Below are positions 31,971 through 44,180 of a stretch of DNA of 64,000 nt, one piece after another. Position 1 is the first letter of the stretch. Every line of letters begins with the position of its first letter. This DNA comes from Rhinopithecus roxellana. Its lineage: Eukaryota > Chordata > Mammalia > Primates > Cercopithecidae. The stretch is taken from the NCBI RefSeq assembly GCF_007565055.1, contig NC_044570.1, forward strand, positions 13,483,602 through 13,547,601. Reading direction: 5' to 3'. The position numbers and the translations under genes were made by a program. A model generated the notes under the pieces. It was not told the DNA's origin. It searched no databases and worked only from the letters and a program-made list of their open reading frames with translations.

Positions 31971-34040
31971 GTGTTATCTAAAACAAAAAAAGACTGTTAA
32001 GTCTTGCTGTATTGGAAAAACTACAATATTATATGGACATATGACCTGCTTAGCACCTTTTCTTTCTTTCTTTTTTTTTTTTTCTTCTTATTAGGGATTA
32101 CCTAAAAGACAAACTTCTTTCTTAAGATTTACTCACTCTCAGCTGAATCAGAAAATGTAAGTTGTGTTTTACACAAGCCTCTCTTAGTCTTTCTGAGAGA
32201 TTTTCATAAGGTTTAAATGTGTTATGTATAGCTTAGAGTAATTAAGGATCTAGCCTTGTTTATATGCATTTCAATACACATATGAGGTTTTTTTCCCCCT
32301 ACCTCTCTATGAAGTGACTGGGATTACAACTAAGGTTTCAAAGAGTAATATCTTTCTTCCTGTTGGGAATAAAGATTCTGTCATCTGTTTCACTTACTTT
32401 TGTCTTTCACCTCCCTTTTTCCAGATTTTTTCCCTTAATACTTTTAGACCCTTAATACTTTTAGACTGGCTCTAGTATAAATACATTATTCTTCTTTAAA
32501 TCTTTCTGTTGCCTGAAAAGCGGCCTAATTTTCTGACAGTATAGAATTGGGTTTAAGAGTAATGTAGCATCTTTTCCACAAAATGAAGCACCTCTATTAT
32601 ATTTTGGAATGCCTCTATGTATCTAGCAGAGTAATGAGAGAACTTGATTAGATGTACCTTTATTTTTTAAAAACCATGCAATAAAAAGGAAACCTGAAAT
32701 TTCATAGTTCCACATTTATTTGGAATTTTCTGCAGGGTCTACAGTGAAGGTAGGGGTTTGTTGGGTGGCATAGGGAGAGAAACTGATGATAGGGCTATTG
32801 GAAATCCTGTAAAAGAAGGGCAGGTAGGGCATTTAGAAGTTGCATTTAAGGGCTACCCAGGGGTTTGTCTCTCTGATTTTGGGAAATTATCTTGTATAGG
32901 CTTGCAAGACATGACAGCTAAAAGGCAAGAATCAAATTTACAATACTTACAAAGGTATGGTTTATCCCCCAAGGTAAAGAAAGCTTGTACATAAGAAATG
33001 CACACTAATGGCTCTTTCATCAGAAGAAAAATTCTAATAATTAGATGCTACTATTAAAATAAACTTTAATCTTAGAAGACCAGATGTTTATGTCTCAGAG
33101 ATGGTGTAATTTCCATGCCTTTGTGCAGCATAATATGAGCCATTTTTTTTTTTTTTTTTTTTTTCAGTCTTGAGGGCAAAGACATTCCAGTGTTTCAGAA
33201 TGCACTGGAGAAAAGTGCAGACTGAAGATAGTTCGTTACCTGATGAAAAATAAGAAAGATAAAATGTCCCTTATTTATTTTTATTTTTTGTCAAATTGAC
33301 CCTGGGTGAGGAAAAATATACAAAGTGTCTTCCTCATTATTTCTTACCTCCCAACTTCTTTGTGTCAGGTTACCAACATAGGTGCCCCTTAGGAATGCCA
33401 GCATAAGCTTCACCTATGTTTTCAAGGCAGCAATCTGGCAGCAGTTGTCCTGCTTACCTGTGTAAGACCCTAGCTCTCCACTGGTGATTCCTAGTTTATC
33501 TTCTAAACCCTTTCAACCCAAAAAACTTCCAGGTACCTAGGAAGCCTGAGAGAGATAATGCAGTAGTTAGATTGAAGCAAGAGTCTTTTAATAGAGTTTG
33601 AGTCTTTATATTATCCCTGTCTTGCCTTACTATAGTCCTAGTAAAGCATCGACATCCATGCAAATAAGACAGATTGAATTTCAAACATAATATTGTCTTC
33701 TTGTTTAGATATCAATGTAGCTGGCTGCAGAACCGGTGCCTGAAAAAATAAAAAAGATACAATGCCTTTCCTTCTTTTATAAAAACATCAGCCCTGAGGT
33801 TAGAATTTGTCTCTCAAGGGCAGCTTCTCTTTCCCTGTTGAAAACGGAGATTTTCTGCTTACAGATGGGACATAAGGGTCTTGTAATTATTAGCGAGACA
33901 TGGGAGGAAGAGAAAATTGGAAACTACACGTTTTAGGCAAAGGGCTGACAAGGTCCTACACAGAGAAAAAAATCCCATCGTACCAGGTGGCGCTGTATAA
34001 TCTGAAATATTAGATGAAACCTCTGAATCCAAACACTTTC
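31971..34040 (-). mobile_element. Class I ERV leader-gag 5' fragment, copy B
   Basis: The minus strand from 34040 downward shows leader-like sequence and a CKYC stretch (32900-32960). A proline-rich segment (about 32740-32800) follows, then a capsid-like remnant with YIEAFQNI around 32550-32600. The last two align with the capsid segment of the palindrome arms (35028-35230). Copy A keeps only 32905-34040 of this. A T run is at 33146-33164. Confidence 0.6.
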
Positions 34041-34900
34041 TCTCAAAAGTTAGAAAAGGAGGGTTAGAGCTCGATAAATATTCCCTACAGTATGCCTCTT
34101 AGATTAATAGGATAGTGAAGAAGGAGGAAAAAAAAAAAAAAAAAAAAAACATGCAGAAGAAAGTATTCACTCTGGGTAAGATAAATATTTTTACAGTGTT
34201 ATTAAGGTCTACCATTGGTTGCCAAAAAGGTTTTTACCAGGTTAAAGTTTAGACTAAAATCTTGAATTTCATTTGTTTCCAAGACACTATGAAAACAGCA
34301 ATATTCGACTAATATTCCTGATTACTAAATCACCAACTGAATTCACCCAGTAAGTTTATATCTCCGGGTTGCAACATTGCATACAAAGAAGAAATAAGAG
34401 ACTTGATTGCCATAACCAAAGAATCAAGAAAATTAAATAGAAAATTCTGGAATTCCTGATGCCAACACCCTGATGGACTGTCATTGACTGGCCTTAGTTC
34501 AGAAGGCTTTAGATAACACTGAGGTGTAGCCTTGGCCAGAAACTTTTCAATTGCCTCAAGACTGCTTCTAAGTCTCTCGGCATGGATAAGCTGTTTTGTG
34601 AAGAAAAATGATTTAGAACAGAGGCAACATTTTCATCAACTGAGGATGTTGGGGGGTTGTCAAAGTTCTCTCTATTCAGTCTGTCACCTGAATTTTATAA
34701 GGCTGGAAGCCATCCTCTTGATTTGAACTGGCTGACATTGGCTCAGTGTTGTTTGCTCTTGAGTACAAAAAGAAGAGAAAACTTAGGACAAAATTCTCAG
34801 AAATAAAAGTAAAGCGAAGAATTTGAAGAAGTGCCTCTATACTCCTACTCACTTTTCTAATATATTGCTTTCTCAGACCATATACCAAATATATATAAAT
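34041..34900. other. Duplicon B-specific sequence, probably ERV-derived
   Basis: Part of the 4-kb block absent from copy A. It has an A run at 34131-34149. The minus strand after the capsid segment of the left palindrome arm continues here, so gag or later sequence is likely, but I recognise no motif. Confidence 0.45.
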
Positions 34901-34904
34901 TGAA

Positions 34905-35863
34905 AATGGGGCTTTGATCTCTTTTCCACTCTTTTTTTTTTTTTTTTTTTGGACTGGTTTTCTTCTTTGCCTGGCCATGTGAAACACGCTATTTGTCTCT
35001 GAATCTCTCTGTTGCCTGTGGCACTTCCTACTGTTCAGCAGTACTTAAGATTTGGTTTAGGAATGACATAACGTTGCCATGCAAAATCAAAATTTGGGTA
35101 ACATGTTGGAAAGCCTCTCTATATTCCTCCACATTATCAGAATACTTTTTAAGGTCCCAATCTATTTGTTTAAATATTTGTTTTTGTAAAAAGAGAACGA
35201 GGAATTTAGAGGCGCCATGTTTTTTGGGCATTTTCTTTACAGGTGGCCATTGAATGGAGGGTTGTTTGGGAGAATTGAAGAAGCTGAGGATGATAAAGTG
35301 ACTAGAGAAGTCTCTGTATGGGGGACACAAGAAAAGCTAGAAATTCTGGAATTTTCTTCTGAGGGTTTCCCGGGGGTTTGGTTCTCTGACTTTTGAAAGT
35401 TGTTCACTATAGACAAGTATGATGTGCTAAGAAGGCATGGTCAACATTACAATGCTTACAAATATCTGGGTTGTTTGCAGGACAAAGAAAGATGGCACAT
35501 ATGGTACCTGAGACAATTTGCCTTCTCACTTGCAGAAAATATGTGGATGTTGGATAGTATTGAGAGAGAAATGTTAGGTAGATAGGATGGATTCTTGCTA
35601 AAACTGCTTTAAGCAAAGAAACAGACTGAAATACCAGGCTACATGCAGATTTAAAAAAACCTGCATGAACCTGTAGTACACTCATATAAAGGAACAAAGT
35701 CTATCAAAGAAATGTTTTTGTATTTTTTTTTTTTTTTTGGCCTAAAACTTGCCTACAGATAATCTGACAAATGATGAAGAAGATTCTGCATAAAAACCCT
35801 TCTGTTCCAGAAAATAGTTTCTCTTACTTTTACCCAGTGGGCTTCAGTGTGTTCTGATGAACA
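34905..35863 (-). repeat. Inverted repeat, left arm (class I gag, antisense)
   Basis: The reverse complement aligns with 36505-37450. On the minus strand the arm reads LTR-like end, CKHC stretch (35430-35480), proline-rich segment, then a gammaretrovirus-like capsid segment (35028-35230: DLKKYSDNVEEYREAFQ, then NVMSFLNQ). The arms differ by many substitutions and small indels, so the inverted duplication is old. Confidence 0.88.
35028..35330 (-). pseudogene. Class I ERV gag capsid relic
   Basis: A 100-codon open stretch. Residues about 60-100 follow the gammaretroviral capsid pattern: a D-L-x-K-Y-S-D-N helix, an EAFQ helix and an NVM-x-FLNQ-x-L helix. Upstream is a Pro/Lys-rich linker as in p12-like regions. 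A similar but stop-broken segment is on the plus strand at about 37200-37310. No downstream nucleocapsid is attached. Confidence 0.72.
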
Positions 35864-35884
35864 CTTTTGCAGTCATGTGGCTGT

Positions 35885-35891
35885 ACCTATA

Positions 35892-35924
<33 letters not shown>

Positions 35925-35930
35925 CATTCT
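35885..35930. repeat. (AT)n microsatellite in palindrome spacer
   Basis: About 20 AT dinucleotides with one interrupting C, itself self-complementary, inside the spacer of the inverted repeat. Confidence 0.93.
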
Positions 35931-35989
35931 GCTACTGAGAGGTATCATCAGATTTTTTTTTCTTCCTTGCAGTAAAGTCAGATTGAAAG

Positions 35990-36210
35990 CTTAACAAGGA
36001 AAAAAATGGCTGTTCACAGCACAGATAGGAGACAGAATGAGTTTCTCACTATGAGGCAGGTTCTGCTGTTTATATGAATTAAGAAAAAGAGTGTGCCTAC
36101 TACTCTTGAAAAATTACTAGTTCATGTGGCTCAGAACCTTGACCCAGGACTGAAAGGTAGGTTAAGTAAAAATTTATTGTGGCTGAACTCAGTGGAAAAC
36201 ATATCCAGAA
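35990..36210. mobile_element. LTR-like remnant in palindrome spacer
   Basis: 'ttctcactatgaggcaggttc', 'cttgacccaggactgaaagg' and 'aaaatttattgtggctgaac' resemble parts of the LTR at 47770-48880 and the fragment at 37690-38000. It would place an LTR between the two outward-facing gag arms. Confidence 0.45.
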
Positions 36211-36215
36211 GAAAG

Positions 36216-36506
36216 AGATGAAGATGAAGAAGTGGAAGAGGAGGTGGAAGAAGAGGAAGAAGAGGAAGAGGAAGAGGAGGAGGAGGAGGAGGAGGAGGAG
36301 GAGGAGGAGGAGGAAGAAGAAGAAGAAGAAGAAGAAGAAGAAGAAGAAGAAGAAGAAGAAGAAGAAGAAGAAGAAGAAGAAGAAGAAGAAGAGAGGAAAG
36401 AAGAAGAAGAAGAGGAGCAGAAGAAGAGGAGGGGAAGGAGAAGGAGAAGAAGAAGAAAAGAAGAAGAGGAAGAAGAAGGAGGAGGAGGAGGAGAAGGAGA
36501 AAAAAA
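36216..36506 (+). repeat. Homopurine (GAA)n/(GAG)n tract
   Basis: 36246-36506 is all purine on the plus strand except one C at 36418. It contains about 13 GAG units (36274-36312), then about 26 uninterrupted GAA units (36313-36390), then mixed GAA/GGA. Very long Glu/Lys/Arg frames on the plus strand and Leu/Ser/Phe frames on the minus strand are by-products. Such mirror-repeat polypurine tracts can form triplex (H-DNA) and are length-unstable. Confidence 0.97.
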
Positions 36507-37450
36507 CACTCATTAGAGCACACTGAAGCCCCTTGTGTGAAAGGAATAGAGACCATTTTCTAGAAGAATGTGCTGTTATTTAAAGAAAAAAATATTTTCA
36601 TGCAGAATCTTCTTTTATCAGAGTATCTGTTGACATATTTTAGGCAACAAAAAATACAAAAGAGTTTACTTGTTAGGCTTTCTTACTGTATTGAGTGACT
36701 GCAGGTTTGTGCAGTTTTGAAAAAAATCTGCCTCCAGCCTGATATTTTGGTCTGTTTCTTTGTTTAAAGTAGTTTTATCAAGAATCCATCCTATCTACCT
36801 AATTTTTCTCTCTCAATGCTATCCAACATCTAGATATTTTCTGCAAGTGGAAGGAAAATTATCTGAGATACTTTGTTTGTTTTGCAGACAACCTAGATAT
36901 TTGTAAGCATTGTGATGTTGACCATGCTCTCTGAGCATATCAGACTTGTCTCTATAGTGAACAGTTCTCAAAAGTCAGAGAAACAAACCCCAAGAAATCC
37001 TCAGAAAACACTTCCAGATGTTCCAGCTTTTCTTGTATCCCCTATCCAGAGACTCCTCTGTCACTTTATTATCCTCAGCTTCTTCAGTTCTCCCAACCAA
37101 CCCTCCATTAAACTGCTACCCGCTAAAGAAAATGCCCCCAAAAATATGGTGCCTCTAAATTCCTAGTTCTCTTTTTATTACAAGACTTTAAATAGATAGA
37201 TTGGGACCTAGAATAGTATTCTGATAACCTGGATGAATACAGACAGGCTTTCCAAAATGTTACCCAAATTTTGGTTTTGCATGGCAACATGCTATGTCAT
37301 TCCCAAACCAAATCTTAAGTACTGCTGAGCAACAGGAAGCTCCACAGGCAACAGAGAGATTCAGAGACAATTAGCATGTTTTACACAGCCAGGCAAAGAA
37401 GAAAATCAGTTCAAAAAAAAGATGAGTGGAAAAGACATAGAAGCCCCATT
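36507..37450 (+). repeat. Inverted repeat, right arm (class I gag, sense)
   Basis: The plus strand carries the same LTR-end, CKHC (about 36890-36940), proline-rich and capsid series (YSDN near 37215, EAFQ-like QAFQ near 37245) as the minus strand of 34905-35863. In-frame stops differ from the left arm. Matching ends near 37450 and 34905. Confidence 0.88.
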
Positions 37451-38009
37451 TCTAATAAGAAGGGAGACATTGCCCCTTAAAAACCTTAACTAAAGGCCTA
37501 CTGATTTTATGGATGAGTGTACACAAAAAGACTTTCTGATGTGCATAGTAAAAAGCCTTCAAGAAACTGGATTCAAATCTCTCAGTTAATTTAAGCTGGC
37601 CATATTGAAATAAAAACCAAATCATAATATTTCAGACTCCAAGAAAAGGCTGAGACAGGACTCTGTGGATTTTGTGAAAGAACCAAAGTTTAAGAAGGAA
37701 ATTAAAATAGCTCTCTTCAGTGGAAATCCAAATTTGTTGCCCAGTGTGACGCTGGTGTTTGTGGTCCTTATGTACTGGGAAATGGAAGGACGTGATGACT
37801 GATCTTGGAAAAAGTCTTAGTCAACTTGGCTTTGGACTTTCGTTTGGGACCAAGCAAGTGCTGATGTGAAAGCCTGGCCCATGACCTTGACCCAGGACTA
37901 ACAAGTGCTGATGTGAAAACTTGGCCCACCACCTTGACCCATGAGAGGCTGACGTGATGATTTATACCAGTTTAGGTTATATTCGAAAGTGTATTCAGAA
38001 AACTGCTCA
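37451..38009. mobile_element. B-specific block ending in LTR-like tandem motif
   Basis: 37870-37945 has two tandem copies of a 'ctgatgtgaaa-ctggccca-ccttgaccca' unit of about 52 bp, also seen singly in the LTR at 47770-48880. The junction with the duplicon-shared sequence is near 38005. Confidence 0.55.
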
Positions 38010-40160
38010 GTAAAACTTATTGTCGCCCACCCTGTACTTCCCTTACCTGTAAAGAGTGACTGTTTTTTTGGGAGTCCATGCTTATACAGAAGACGAGCGT
38101 GTTTCAATGTTGTTCTTGTTTTTCAGTCAGTTTCTTTGTGAGCATATCTTAGTGCACAAAGAACAAAGATCTGTCTATGTTGAACTGCATTTCTTCATAT
38201 GAGTGGGCTGAAGGTCTGTGCAAGTTTATAATATGTGTCTGTACCCTATTTTTTTTTTATAAGCTGGATCTTTGTTTCTAGAAACTATACCAAGGGCCCC
38301 CCTAACTACCTAACTTTTCTCTGCTGTTAGGGAGAGACCCACCCTAACTACCTAACTAACTGCTGTTAGGGAAAATTAATCTTTCTAACTACTTACTAGT
38401 AGCTAGGGAGAGGGGTTGTGCAATGAAATACAACAGCTGGAGCTCTGCCAGAAGTCAGGTTAAGGTTTCCCAGAAACATGGTGTTTTCATAAGTGTTGTC
38501 ATTTGCAGTACCATTTGGAGTTTGATTTTACCTATGAGAGAAGAAAAATTGGGTTATCAATGTATATGTGTTAAAATGGGATGAGTTGGATTAAAAATCA
38601 TGAGGCTGCCAAAGAAGTTGTGGGTGCGTGGGGCTTGGCTTTGCTTACATTCCTTAGTCTTATCCCCACAAACCCAAACACCCATTTACTATGAGTCTCC
38701 AATGTACTCTCATTACCTGGTAAGATTTGCAGAATAATTGCCCAGAACAAAGACATTGTTACATACTTTACAATGTTAATTATTTTTATATTTTCTACTT
38801 AGCTGCAGCTGGAAATTTCTGATTGACTCACAGGAATTAACAAGGAGAGTCTAAAATATAGGTTAATTCTAAAGACCAGAAGATAAAGGGCAATGTAAGA
38901 TTTGAAACAAATTTTTGTCTTTTGCTTGTCCATTTCCATAAAATGCAAATATTATAGGTCCGAGTTATAGCAAAATAGTCTATAATTTAATAGTTAAACT
39001 AATTATTAGCATAAACTGCAGGCCAAATAATTATTCTTAAATAGGCTTTCTACATTGGCTTTGATGAAACTCTTCTTCCTGGTGAACCTCTGATAAGACT
39101 TCTTAAAGCCAAGCACAACCGTGTGTTTTACTTCCAAATAACTATGAGTTGGGTAATCTTTTCACTTCTTGAGGTCCAAGAAAATGGATTTCTGGGAATG
39201 TTAAAAAGTGACCTTTGAAATTTGAAGTTATGTAAAGACAGTTGCAGGGTCTAAAAAGGGCTTGCTTTTATAGCTTATTTATAATGACTTCTAGCCCTTT
39301 TCTACCTTCTGGCTTTGGGAAATACTGCCTCTGTCTAGAAAAAATAGTGGAATCCTTAAGGTGAATATGGATGCACACAGTGATTGTAGCCCAGGAACAT
39401 TTTTCTTGACATCCCACTCTTCTTAGTTATTATTGATTTCTACTTAGGAGAGACAAACAGTTTGTCCTGCAGTCATCCAGATGGAGGCTTCTGTGTGAGC
39501 CAAAATATCTCTACCTAGTAATAAAGTGAGACTTTCAGGAATTATTTAATCGGTCTGACTACACAGAAGGTTGTTTGAACTATAACGAATGGGCTGACAA
39601 AATACCATATAAGGACTTTGCTTACATATCCATCATTGTCACATTATGGGAGGAGAGAAAGCCTAGATTGGAAATCAGAATAAAGAGACCCACTCCAGTT
39701 TCCAGAAGGAAGTCTACTTTCCTCCTTTCCACCTCCACAATCACCCAAGGCTTTTGAAGAGTATGGGACCTGAAGACTATGGCAGCTGTTCGAGCTGGGG
39801 AATTGATCTCCAGAAACTATCAGTCCTGCTGGACCGTGTTTGAGACCGGTCCTGGAATTAGTAATGTATGCCTCTCAAAGCAGCACTCCCTTTCACCACC
39901 ATAGGTTGGACAGTGTTGAGGTGGCTTCCTATTATTGTCTCAGCATTTCTTGGTGAAGTGTCCTGTCCTGCCACACTGATAGCAGTTAGCAGGTGCCACT
40001 CAGGGACCTGGATTTTTACAAAACTATATTGCATTAGCTAGATTCTCTGTTCTTTCCTTCTCTTTACTCTCCTTCTTTTATGCCTCCTCATGTTTCCTAT
40101 TGTAAAATCTGAAGTAGCCACATTCAGGAGTTTCTTTAAGGTGTCATTGGGATGAGAAAG
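38010..40160 (-). mobile_element. Class I ERV nucleocapsid-protease-pol fragment, copy B
   Basis: Aligned with 3420-5620. The zinc knuckle CYQCGRTGHFTKKC is at 39943-39984. The protease block VDFLLETGVGLFILIS lies around 39670-39720, again with Glu in place of the catalytic Asp (39694-39702). A K/R-rich run precedes the knuckle near 40040-40110. Frameshifts are not all shared with copy A. Sequence below about 39400 should be pol but is not recognisable. Confidence 0.65.
39943..39984 (-). pseudogene. Gag nucleocapsid CCHC zinc knuckle, copy B
   Basis: A complete C-x2-C-x4-H-x4-C knuckle on the minus strand, with a TGA directly after the last Cys as in copy A at 5389-5430. Confidence 0.88.
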
Positions 40161-40209
40161 CTAGCTTGACTTAGGGAGACAGCAAGGAAAGAGTCCTTGG
40201 AAAACCAAC

Positions 40210-40870
40210 AGTCTACAGGTTCATGTCTCATTTACACATAACACATAAACAACCTGAAAAAAATCAGGCTACAGACACCAATAAGATAACTAACACAGAA
40301 GGTTGTATCTTGAGATCCACATCTTCACAGGCAGAAGAGCCTTAAGTCCATTCAGATATAAATCTTGCACAAAACTCTGGCTCACAGTGATAAGAAAACC
40401 TACCATGGCACCAAAATACTCATCTTTTCTATAATCAGTTGGCTCCCAGGAAGTAGTTTCTTGTCCATTTTTTTTTGGCATAAACACAGTGGGTCCTGGT
40501 GGCTTCTGGTTGGCACATTTTTTTTATTTTGGACTGTGAGGCCAGCCTCTTTAAATTATTGTTTTACTTCTTGATTAAGCCTGGGCCAAATTCTTGAGAC
40601 AAGCTTTTACATCAGCTCCTGATAGGTCATGAGATGAGCTGAGCAGCTGCTATAAATTATGACTACACCTCGTGTTTATTTCTAGTCAACTTTCTTGGGT
40701 TAAGCTTTCTGATTATTGTCAGGCCAAGACCCTGGTCTTCACAACACTCCACTGACTAAAAACATTTCTTTCTCTTGCTAGTTCATAATAACCCCGAACC
40801 CTAACCTCATAGTGGGAAACACATTTGGGTCCTTCTTTTCACTGGCAGAGCGCATTCCTCTTGTGCTTTT
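40210..40870 (-). mobile_element. LTR-like block (antisense), copy B
   Basis: Aligns with 5640-6360 of copy A. A T run and pyrimidine-rich sequence at 40866-40905 correspond to the candidate polypurine tract of the antisense element. Confidence 0.4.
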
Positions 40871-40899
40871 TTTTTTTTTTTTCTTTAATCTCAACTTTG

Positions 40900-43800
40900 T
40901 TCCACACTTCTTAATTTGTCTTTAATTAAGACAAAGATCTTTGGGTATAACCAGAGACAAAGGGATACTGTTACATCCTGGTGCATTAGTGAGACTACAA
41001 CATACATTGGTGCATTTGTGAGACTACAAAATATATTAGTGCATGGGCTGAGATGAAAATAATTCATCAGAAGGGTAAAAATAGACTTTAAACCTTCACA
41101 TTCATTTAAAAAATATCTCATTTGTTTCAAAACTTTTTTTTTTCCTCGTAAAGAGTCTGGCAATCTCATGTTATTTAAAGGAGATCCTAGGGAAACTGAA
41201 AGTTTCATCCTGAGGCTACATCTCAGTGTAACCTGATTGTCCTTAGACTAAATCTGGTCTGTGACAGCTCATCAGACCATTGGCACAAGGACTTCCCATT
41301 TTTATCTATTAAATTTACAATTTTTCTTTTCACAGCTATAATGTCTTTCATATTATTTCATAGGTAGTGTTGTGAGTATTTTTACAGCCTAGGTATATAT
41401 GTTCACTTAATACAGTCACCTGGTGTCTCACTAATTAGGAATGTAATTTTTAAAAAGTTTATTTTTGTGATTTCCCTGAAACAAGGGGAATTCAAGATTT
41501 CAGTATAATTTTTTACCTATAAAGGGTCTTTCTGTCCCTCAGTAGTAGATATTCATGGCACTGTATGTGAGGGATTTGACCGCAAATAACTATCCTTTTC
41601 TTTATTTGTAATTTTTACAAATATATTATTTTTCTCCACATAAAAGTTACATCGTGAAACAAGTTAATGTTTCCTTTTGGGAGGCATGCAGTGGAGAAAG
41701 ACTATTAAACCCTAAATCTCTCTTTCTAGCTTTGGGAATAAAAAGAATTTTGAGTCAGAAGTTTTAACCTAGCATTTCTAAGCTTACATCACCCCCTAGT
41801 GAAATGAGATTTCTTTTCTACCTGGAGCCTTCTCAATACATTGTCTAAAACTTACAGTTTTTGAATTCTTTTCCCATTTACATCCTGCTATCAGTGATTA
41901 GGCCCCATGTCCCATCTGTAAACAGGCAGCCTCCACTATTAATTGTTGGGAGAAAGACAATGTTAAAGGGCAGATATTAGCCTCTTTGCTTTCCGCATCT
42001 AATGAAGGGCCATTCAGCCATTCAGTTTCCACAATTTTGGGCCACCTGTTCTGCATTGCAATAATTTTGAATTTAAAATGTTTGAAAGTTGATCTGTGTT
42101 ATTCTCTGAGATTCTGATGTTTCACTGGGAACATAATTAGGAAAACCAAAGTTAGTATGAAGACCCTTCCTCTATTAAAATATCTTGCACAAATTTTACT
42201 ACTACATAATATTTGCAAGACCTCTGGAATAACTTGCAGTCCTTTGGGGTTCCGTGGTTCTAGAACAAAAGCAGGGCAGAAAGCTAGGGCTTTGCACAGG
42301 TGAGTATCGCTGTTGCTGCTGACTAGCTCTCCAGATTTATGAGTAAAGGCTATGCTTGCATTTATGAGTGGCACCTATGACAGCTTTGGGAGCACAGATG
42401 AGACACAGCAAAAAGATGAAAAAAGATGCCCTAACACTTTCTATTTATCCTGGTAACACCAAAAGGAGGAAGACATCTGAATGACACCTTATTTGCTCTC
42501 TGTTTTGAGATGGCAACAAAGCATCTGTAGACTGCACTCTCCTTGAGTGCACTTGGAAGCACTGCGACTCCATTGACACTGGGTCTCTAAATCTATAAAA
42601 AATAATAATAATATTCAATTGACAGCAAGGTGGCCATGTGGCCATGTTCCTGACAGGAGGCCTGGCCTACTCAAAGAAGCATAATTTCAATAATATCTAA
42701 CAACTAGGTCTTTTTGCTCTTCAAAAATCCTAGATTTTGTAAACATTGTAAAATTTCCCCTGTGCCTTTGGGAACCATATAAGGTAAGTCTACAATACAT
42801 AGTTTTCCAAAGTTAAAGAGACAAATCTCTAGAGAACCATCAAATGCAATTTCTGAGTGCCCTATCTGCCTCCTTGATCTGGGTCTCAGAATAGTCATAT
42901 AAAAACACCTCTTGTTGTGCAATCCCAGGAAACCTCCAACTTTGCTGTTGCCGCTATAAGAAATGCACAGTAAACATGGTGCTGCTAAGGCTTAAATTTC
43001 CTTCTCATTGCAGTAAACTTATATACATAAAGCTGAACTTAGGACAGTGCTCTGATGACCATGATAGACACACAGTATTTCCAAAATTTAAACCAGCTGT
43101 TTCATCTTATGTGCAGAAATGCAGTGCACCTAAGCCACATTTTAACTACTGCTGAGAAACAGGCAGCCATACAGGCAGTCAGCAAAGGAATTTGAAGATG
43201 AATAACTGGCATCCTATAGTCAGTCAAAAAATAAACACAGGCGAAAGATGAAAATGTATTAAAAAAGACAGAATTACTATTTCCAGTAGAAAGAAAAACA
43301 GTGCTGTTTGAAAACCCCAACTGAAGCCTTAGTAAACACATAGATGAATGGAAAAGAAAACACCTTCTACTGTGGTATTAGCCGACTTCCAAAGAACCAG
43401 AATAAAACTTCTTAATTACTCTAAACTGTCCTTGTTGACTGATAAACCAGAAAAAAAATTCTCTTTGAAATGGCTAAGAGAAGCTTTAGCAAAACACACC
43501 ACTCTATCTCCTAATTCAACAAGCAATAGACAATGCTAAAATAATAGTTTATTTCTCAGCCATCCTCTAATATCAGAACAAAAATACAGAAGCAAGCCAT
43601 GGGATCAGATAGCGCTTTGGAAAACCTCTTGGAGTGGCTTTTTCAATCTTTTAAAACAAAAACTGGAAAGAAGTAGAGGGGAGTCACAAGAGAATGAAAA
43701 AGACATTACTGGCAACTTCACAGCCCCACAAGATCTAGAATCCCCAAGATGCACCTGCTGATTTCTACTAATGTGACAAGCTGGGGCACTTTCAAAGGAA

Positions 43801-43965
43801 TTGTCCAGGCAGAAAAAGGATATACCTCAACTTTGTCCAGCCTATGAGGGAAACAAGTGAAAATAGAAGAGTTCCCAGAGACATAGGTCACCATGTCCAG
43901 CATGGGTTTCTCAGATTAGCCACTAATAGGTATTAGGCCAAGGTCTGCAGCCTGATTCACTAATA
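40900..43965. other. Duplicon B internal block with no recognised gene
   Basis: Collinear with 6400-9330. The partly shared minus-strand frames at 42099-42374, 42445-42645 and 42704-42922 have no recognised domain. Homology to copy A stops near 43960, where the CDY-unit repeat starts. Confidence 0.5.
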
Positions 43966-44049
43966 TGGTGCAACCAGTTTTACTTTAGAGAGATAAAGTT
44001 TTCTTCTGTTAACTGGGTAAGAACTAGACATTTGTTAAAAATAAAAGAG

Positions 44050-44180
44050 AAAGGAAGGAAGGAAGGAAGGAAGGAAGGAAGGAAGGAAGGAAGGAAGGAA
44101 GGAAGGAAGGAAGGAAGGAAGGAAAAAAGAAAGAAAGAAAAGAAAAAGAAAGAAAGAGAAAGAAAGAAAGAAAAAAGGAA
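44050..44180. repeat. (AAGG)n microsatellite with GAAA tail
   Basis: About 18 perfect AAGG units (44051-44124), then irregular AAAG/GAAA units. The aligned place in CDY unit 2 (about 50056-50070) has only a few purines, so the array grew in unit 1. Confidence 0.95.

Larger units (their letters stand above)
29388..43960 (+). repeat. Duplicon copy B (direct repeat of 1-9330)
   Basis: Same orientation as copy A, about 29-35 kb away. It is longer because it holds 31834-32904 and 34041-38009, which copy A lacks. Confidence 0.9.

Noticed and set aside
36100..36556. Long open frames (up to 141 codons) on both strands rich in Glu, Lys/Arg, Leu, Ser or Phe
   Set aside because: They are six-frame readings of the GAA/GAG tract; open on both strands because the repeat lacks stop triplets.
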